Shown here: positions 31,847 to 35,818 of the stretch, in pieces
How the letters are laid out: each line of letters begins with the position of its first letter
Position numbering within the stretch: the stretch's first letter is position 1
Source: Halorhabdus amylolytica
GTDB lineage: Archaea > Halobacteriota > Halobacteria > Halobacteriales > Haloarculaceae
Length of the DNA: 35,818 bases
Direction: 5' to 3'
Assembly: GCF_004944975.1 (NCBI RefSeq)
Contig: NZ_SPQG01000020.1
Coordinates: 1 to 35,818, forward strand
The notes under the pieces: generated by a model
What the model was told of the DNA's origin: nothing
Seen by the model: only the letters and a program-made list of their open reading frames with translations
Databases searched by the model: none
Position numbers and translations under genes: made by a program

Positions 31847-33889
31847 TCAGAACCACCCCCCGAGGTACCCGAAGACGACCAGCAACGCGACCAGCGAGAG
31901 CGTGATCAGCGTCGCGTAGTGGGTCACCAGCCCCGTCTGGATCCGGCGGACGCGTTCGCCCGCAAAGAGACTCACGCTGCTGGTTGCGTTGACCACGCCG
32001 TCGATGACGCTCTGATCGAACGTGTCCGCTGCCCGCGAGAGCGGCAGTGTCACGTCGCGTGCGAGCCAGACCTGATACTCGTCCTGGTAGTAGTTGTTCA
32101 TGAGCAACGTCTTCAGCGAGCCGAGTTTGTCCGTGTGCTCCGTCGGACTCGGGACGGCGTACAGTCGGTACGCCAGGCCGGCACCGGCCAGCGCCAGCCC
32201 GAGCGAGATTGCAGCGCCCACGAGAACGGTGCCGGTCTCGCCCAGGGGATGGGCAGCCGTGTAGCCCGCGAACTCGTGCATCAGCCCGTGGTCGCCGGTA
32301 TAGTGGTGGACAGCCGTTCCGAACGAATCGGGAGCCATGTCCAGCCAGTCGTGCAGGAACGTCAGGTGGATGCCAGTGACCTTTTCGACCGGTGCGAGGT
32401 TGATGACGCCCGCGACGGCCGCCAGGATTCCCAGCACAGCGAGTGGAAGCTTGACGTTCCAGCGGACACCGTGGGGGTCCTCGGCATCCGCAGTTCGGGG
32501 CTCACCGTGGAAGGTCAGAAAGACCATCCGGAAGGTGTAGAAGCCGGTGAAGGCAACGGCGAGCAGGCCCATCGCGTAGCCAGCGAGCAGGAGCGGCGAG
32601 CCGCCGAATCCGTGGATCAGCGTCTCGTAGAGTACCTCGTCCTTCGACCAGAAGCCGGCAAAGGGGAAGATACCAGCCAGCGCGAGTGATCCCGAAAGGA
32701 ACGCGTAGTAGGTGACGGGCATCTTGTCCTTGAGTCCGCCCATGTCCCACATGTTCTCGTTGTGGTGCATGGCGATGATGACCGACCCGGCACCCAGGAA
32801 CAGCAGCGCCTTGAAGATCGCGTGGGTGGTCAGATGGAAGACCGCAGCGACGTATCCGCCACCGCCCAGCGCGAGCATCATGTAGCCGTACTGGCTAATC
32901 GTCGAGTACGCCAGCACCTGCTTGAGTTCCTGTTTGACCAGCGCCATCGACGCCGCAAAGAGTGCGGTGAACCCGCCGACCAGCGCGATCACGCCCAGTG
33001 CGGTCGGCGAGAGCAGGTAGAAACCATACATCCGCGCGACGAGGTAGACCCCGGCGGCGACCATCGTCGCCGCGTGGATGAGCGCCGAGACGGGGGTCGG
33101 GCCCTCCATCGCGTCGGGCAGCCACGTGTGTAGCGGGAACTGGGCGGATTTGCCGATCACGCCGCCCAGCACCAGCAGACCCAGCACCGTGAACCAGGCC
33201 TGCTCACCGAGACCGAGGAACGTCCTCACACTATGTTCACCCGCCAGCGCCTGCTCGGCCATGTGCGGGAAGCTCTCACTCCCTGCGAACATCCCGGTGC
33301 CGAACGTCGCGAAGATCCCAACGGTCCCGACCAGGAAGAAGTAGTCCCCGAAACGCGTTACGAGAAACGCCTTCTTCGCGGCCGATGACGGCCCCGCTTC
33401 GCGGAACCAGAAGCCGATCAGCAGATACGAACACAGCCCGACGAGTTCGAAGAACATGAACGCCATCAGGAGATTATCCGCGAAGACGAACGCGAGCATG
33501 CTAAAGGAGAACAGGGAAAGTTCGGCGTAATAGCGGGGGAGTCCGGTCTCGTCTTCGTCGTTCATGTATCCCAGCGAGAAGACGAACACCAGCAATGCGA
33601 TCAACGAGACGATGACCAGCATCAACGCCGACAGCGGGTCGATCAGGATGCCCAGATGCAGCGAGAGAGTGTCCTGTCCGGCGACGAAGGTGTAAAGGTC
33701 GGCATCGTAGGTCTCACCGCCGGCGACGGTCACGAGCGCCCAGATCGAGAGGACGAGCGAGCCAACCAGGGCGGTGATGCCGGCCAGGGCACCGCGTTTC
33801 GGGAGGTAGTTCCCGCCGAACAGCGCAACCGCGAACGCTGCGAGCGGGAGCAGTGCGATCGCCGGCGCGAAGTCGAATGCTCCTGTCAT
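31847..33889 (-). CDS. nuoL: Complex I-like dehydrogenase subunit NuoL
   Basis: 680 aa, the distal antiporter-like subunit that carries the long lateral helix at its C-terminus. Signatures are FFELVGLCSYLLIGFWF, FPLHTWLPDAMEGPTPVSALIHAATMVAAG, LKQVLAYSTISQYGYMML and FSKDE-type FAGFWSKDEVLYE. The C-terminal 150 residues contain the amphipathic and final helices (ETGTVLVGAAISLGLALAGAG, ATLITLSLVALLVVFGYLGG). One base separates it from nuoK. Complete. Confidence 0.96.
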   Translation of the reverse strand: MTGAFDFAPAIALLPLAAFAVALFGGNYLPKRGALAGITALVGSLVLSIWALVTVAGGETYDADLYTFVAGQDTLSLHLGILIDPLSALMLVIVSLIALLVFVFSLGYMNDEDETGLPRYYAELSLFSFSMLAFVFADNLLMAFMFFELVGLCSYLLIGFWFREAGPSSAAKKAFLVTRFGDYFFLVGTVGIFATFGTGMFAGSESFPHMAEQALAGEHSVRTFLGLGEQAWFTVLGLLVLGGVIGKSAQFPLHTWLPDAMEGPTPVSALIHAATMVAAGVYLVARMYGFYLLSPTALGVIALVGGFTALFAASMALVKQELKQVLAYSTISQYGYMMLALGGGGYVAAVFHLTTHAIFKALLFLGAGSVIIAMHHNENMWDMGGLKDKMPVTYYAFLSGSLALAGIFPFAGFWSKDEVLYETLIHGFGGSPLLLAGYAMGLLAVAFTGFYTFRMVFLTFHGEPRTADAEDPHGVRWNVKLPLAVLGILAAVAGVINLAPVEKVTGIHLTFLHDWLDMAPDSFGTAVHHYTGDHGLMHEFAGYTAAHPLGETGTVLVGAAISLGLALAGAGLAYRLYAVPSPTEHTDKLGSLKTLLMNNYYQDEYQVWLARDVTLPLSRAADTFDQSVIDGVVNATSSVSLFAGERVRRIQTGLVTHYATLITLSLVALLVVFGYLGGWF

Positions 33890-33890
33890 G

Positions 33891-34196
33891 TTACCTCCGC
33901 ATTGTCGTCGGTACAGTCACGTCGATGCCACCGAAGTTCCGGTCCAACACGAGGATGATCCCCAGGCCGATGGCCACCTCGGCGGCCGCCAGTGCCATCA
34001 CGAAGAGGGCGAACACCTGCCCGGAGAGGTTGCCGTAGTGCAGCGAGAACGCCACGAGGTTGATGTTCGCTGCGTTGAGCATCAGTTCGACGGACATCAA
34101 AAACAGAAGGGCGTTCCGACGGGTCAGGATCCCGAAGACGCCGATGGCGAAGACGGCCGCCGAGAGCACCAGATAGTGGGTAACGCCGACCATCAC
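33891..34196 (-). CDS. nuoK: Complex I-like dehydrogenase subunit NuoK
   Basis: 101 aa with three hydrophobic helices, the MrpC-like subunit. Conserved sequence [22 protein letters not shown] contains the membrane glutamate, and a second lies in [17 protein letters not shown]. The start overlaps the nuoJ2 stop by four bases. Confidence 0.96.
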   Translation of the reverse strand: MMVGVTHYLVLSAAVFAIGVFGILTRRNALLFLMSVELMLNAANINLVAFSLHYGNLSGQVFALFVMALAAAEVAIGLGIILVLDRNFGGIDVTVPTTMRR

Positions 34197-34516
34197 TCTT
34201 CACCCCCCTTGCGGACGCGATCGAGTACCGACCCGTCTTCCCGACGGGCCAGCAAGATCGCGCCGTCGAGGGCGGCGTCCAGTGCGACCGCGATCAGGAC
34301 GAACGAAACGAGAAACCCCTCGGTCACGAGCGGGGACTGATCTGCCATGTCGAACAGCGCGTAGCCGATCCCCGCCGTGATGCTGACGCCGGCCTCGAAC
34401 CCGGCCGCGTCGGGGAACGTCGCGGTGACGAACACCGCCACAAGAACCCCGAACAGCGCGAGCGCGGCGACCGCGCCCCCAGGGTTCAGATCGCGGACGA
34501 TCCGCGGGCGGCTCAC
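34193..34516 (-). CDS. nuoJ2: NuoJ-like subunit, C-terminal half (NuoJ2)
   Basis: 107 aa. Haloarchaea split the nuoJ function over two genes; this one has two hydrophobic segments ([20 protein letters not shown] and [25 protein letters not shown]) and corresponds to the C-terminal part of bacterial NuoJ. It overlaps nuoJ1 and nuoK by four bases each. Confidence 0.9.
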   Translation of the reverse strand: MSRPRIVRDLNPGGAVAALALFGVLVAVFVTATFPDAAGFEAGVSITAGIGYALFDMADQSPLVTEGFLVSFVLIAVALDAALDGAILLARREDGSVLDRVRKGGEE

Positions 34517-34797
34517 TGTCTCACCCCCTGTCCGTCGGCGTCGGAGTCGGCGTCGTTACCCCGCGTCAACATGACGGCGAAGGTTATCAGGATGAGGACG
34601 CCGCCGACGTACACCAGGACCTGCATCGCCGCGACGAACGGCGCCTGGGCCATGACATAGTGGACGGCGACGCTGAGCAGCGCCACGCCGAGCAACAGCG
34701 CCGAGTGCCAGACGTCCCGGGCCAGGACGACACCGAGGCTCGCCCCGACGGTCGTCAGCGCAAAAAGCCCAAACGTGACTGTCTCGAGTACTCCCAT
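34513..34797 (-). CDS. nuoJ1: NuoJ-like subunit, N-terminal half (NuoJ1)
   Basis: 94 aa from MGVLETVTFG (34797). It has three hydrophobic segments, including HSALLLGVALLSVAVHYV, and the conserved AQAPFVAAMQVLVYVGGVLILITFAVMLT that forms the pi-bulge helix region of NuoJ. Codons upstream to 34935 are open but not NuoJ-like. It is the first nuo gene here; nuoABCDHI are not found between it and the ABC permease. Confidence 0.92.
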   Translation of the reverse strand: MGVLETVTFGLFALTTVGASLGVVLARDVWHSALLLGVALLSVAVHYVMAQAPFVAAMQVLVYVGGVLILITFAVMLTRGNDADSDADGQGVRQ

Positions 34798-34931
34798 GCT
34801 AGGTCCCTTTGCGCCCGCCCGCCCTTTGAAGATTTCTTTATCCCGTAAAGATTCCGGCAAATTAGGCCGGTATCGAGCGTGTTGGCCCGTGATCCGTCGA
34901 ATTTCCGTGATAACTCGCCGGATGGGTCCGC
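34798..34931 (-). promoter_or_regulatory. Short intergenic region before nuoJ1
   Basis: On the minus strand CCGGCctaatttGCCGG (about 34854-34870) forms a small stem-loop that could end the permease transcript. Downstream AT-rich GGGATAAAGAAATC may serve as a TATA-type promoter for nuoJ1. Both are weak inferences. Confidence 0.3.
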
Positions 34932-35750
34932 TCAATAGTCCCCGAGAACCCCAAGACTACGGGCCCGTCGGGTCGTCAGGATAAATCCGAGATAGCCAAC
35001 TGCCAAGTAAACAACAGCCGTGCCGAGCAGAATCACCAGAGCGATCGGTTCAAATTCCCAGAGACGAACGTTATCGGTCATCGCTCGCTGCAACATCGTA
35101 CTCGACTGTGCGAGAGGAAGCGACGCGGCCCAGGGTATGTCGAACACTGGGGCCGAGATCAGTCCGATGAACGCGAACTGCAAGAGAGTCGTGACGTTAC
35201 CGATTCGCTTATACAGCACGCCCAGTCCGCCCATCGCCAGGCCGATCCCCAGGACGGACGCGATCCCACAGCCGGCGATCACGACGATCGTCAGGACGTT
35301 TAAATCCAGGCCCGTCCCGGTCATCAACAACATCAACGCGAGGACGACCGACGACGTGAGGAACGTTCGGAACACGACGGCGATCGCCTTGGCCGCCATC
35401 ACCGGCCCGAAGCCAAAGGGGGTGATGTAGTGCCGTTCGAGGGTGCCCCAGCTGGCTTCCGACTGGACGGCGCTCATCGCACCCACGTAGGCCCCTTGGG
35501 AGAGTGTCCACAGGAAGTACCCTACGATCAGGCCCTCGATCGTATCAGTCAGGGCCCGTCCGGCGATCATCTGCCCGCCGTAGAACATCAATGCGAAGAA
35601 GAACACGCCCATCACGAGTCCCAGCGCAGCATTGACCGGGTACCGAAGCCAGATCAACAAGTCACGATAGATGACGGCCCGCATCAGGTGATAGTACCCA
35701 CCAGCGGACGACTGAGTCGGTCTGCCGCCGTCACGATCGGCAGTTGTCAT
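34932..35750 (-). CDS. ABC-2 type transporter permease
   Basis: 272 aa with six hydrophobic segments, the ABC-2 permease fold. After a polar N-terminus (MTTADRDGGRPTQ) comes an amphipathic IYRDLLIWLRYPVN, then helices around LGLVMGVFFFALMFYGGQMI and FLTSSVVLALMLLMTG. The loop SEASWGTLERHYITPFGF resembles the coupling-helix region (E-x-GTLE) of the family. Its ATPase partner should be upstream (beyond 35818) but is separated by a decayed IS end. Substrate unknown. Confidence 0.85.
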   Translation of the reverse strand: MTTADRDGGRPTQSSAGGYYHLMRAVIYRDLLIWLRYPVNAALGLVMGVFFFALMFYGGQMIAGRALTDTIEGLIVGYFLWTLSQGAYVGAMSAVQSEASWGTLERHYITPFGFGPVMAAKAIAVVFRTFLTSSVVLALMLLMTGTGLDLNVLTIVVIAGCGIASVLGIGLAMGGLGVLYKRIGNVTTLLQFAFIGLISAPVFDIPWAASLPLAQSSTMLQRAMTDNVRLWEFEPIALVILLGTAVVYLAVGYLGFILTTRRARSLGVLGDY

Positions 35751-35762
35751 CTTTCCTCCGAG

Positions 35763-35796
35763 GGGGAAATCCCGCCGTTCACGGCGGGGAGGAAGC
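35763..35796 (+). mobile_element. Orphan IS200/IS605-type end (hairpin CCCGCCGT-TC-ACGGCGGG)
   Basis: A perfect 8-bp stem with a TC loop (35771-35788), followed by GGAGGAAG, is the usual 3' end/guide-RNA scaffold of haloarchaeal tnpB elements. No tnpB precedes it on this strand; the permease starts 20 bp away on the other strand. It is therefore a solo remnant or non-autonomous end. The window stops at 35818. Confidence 0.55.
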
Positions 35797-35818
35797 CGAT
35801 ACGATACTGTGCTACCGC

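Noticed and set aside
29274-33958. Several long plus-strand frames opposite nuoLMN
   Set aside because: All are complementary to recognised nuo genes and show Arg/Gln/Asp/His-rich shadow composition.

Overview
The window reads as haloarchaeal chromosome. The proteins are strongly acidic, codon third positions are mostly G or C, archaeal ribosomal protein L10e is present, the complex I membrane genes have the haloarchaeal layout with two nuoJ genes, and there are decayed IS200/IS605-type (tnpB) elements and leaderless-type TATA promoters. I cannot name the species.

Layout. (1) 1-2199: the hybrid-cluster protein gene hcp (minus strand) behind a duplicated promoter/operator, followed by a stranded 3' fragment of a glutathionyl-hydroquinone-reductase-like gene. 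(2) 2189-18817: an integrated mobile element of about 16.6 kb. It sits between two copies of the 11-bp core GTGTGATAGAC. The left end carries a tyrosine integrase, a second catalytic-domain-only recombinase and a set of low-complexity proteins (plus strand). The middle carries a minus-strand operon with a ribbon-helix-helix repressor, zinc-finger proteins and a P-loop ATPase with a C-terminal helix-turn-helix. The right end is a chain of nine overlapping plus-strand genes ending in an SF1 helicase and an archaeo-eukaryotic-type primase. (3) 18533-25599: the target gene, whose 3' end is now supplied by the element, then a PH-like/coiled-coil protein, rpl10e, an MscS-like channel and several small membrane proteins. 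(4) 25600-28740: degraded sequence, with a frameshifted ABC transporter fusion pseudogene, an intact membrane protein and a broken tnpB with palindrome insertions. (5) 28818-34797: nuoJ1-J2-K-L-M-N, the membrane arm of the complex I-like dehydrogenase. It is preceded not by nuoABCDHI but by an ABC-2 permease and, at the window edge, an orphan IS200/IS605-type end.

The main discovery is the integration site. The core lies inside the coding sequence of the glutathionyl-hydroquinone reductase homologue. The original 3' end (1816-2199) is still readable in the same frame from the core, and the element brings its own divergent 3' end (18533-18806) that restores a full-length reading frame. The element junctions rebuild an attP in which 7-bp inverted arms (CAAAGTC/GACTTTG) sit exactly 9 bp on each side of the core. 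No capsid, terminase or spike protein is recognisable, so the element could be an integrative plasmid or an undescribed provirus.

Functionally, the integrase acts at the adjacent attL, the primase and helicase form a replication module, and the RHH protein and the divergently transcribed 268-aa protein are the probable regulators. A perfect palindrome next to the RHH start and a row of hairpins between the divergent operons are the likely control or replication sites.
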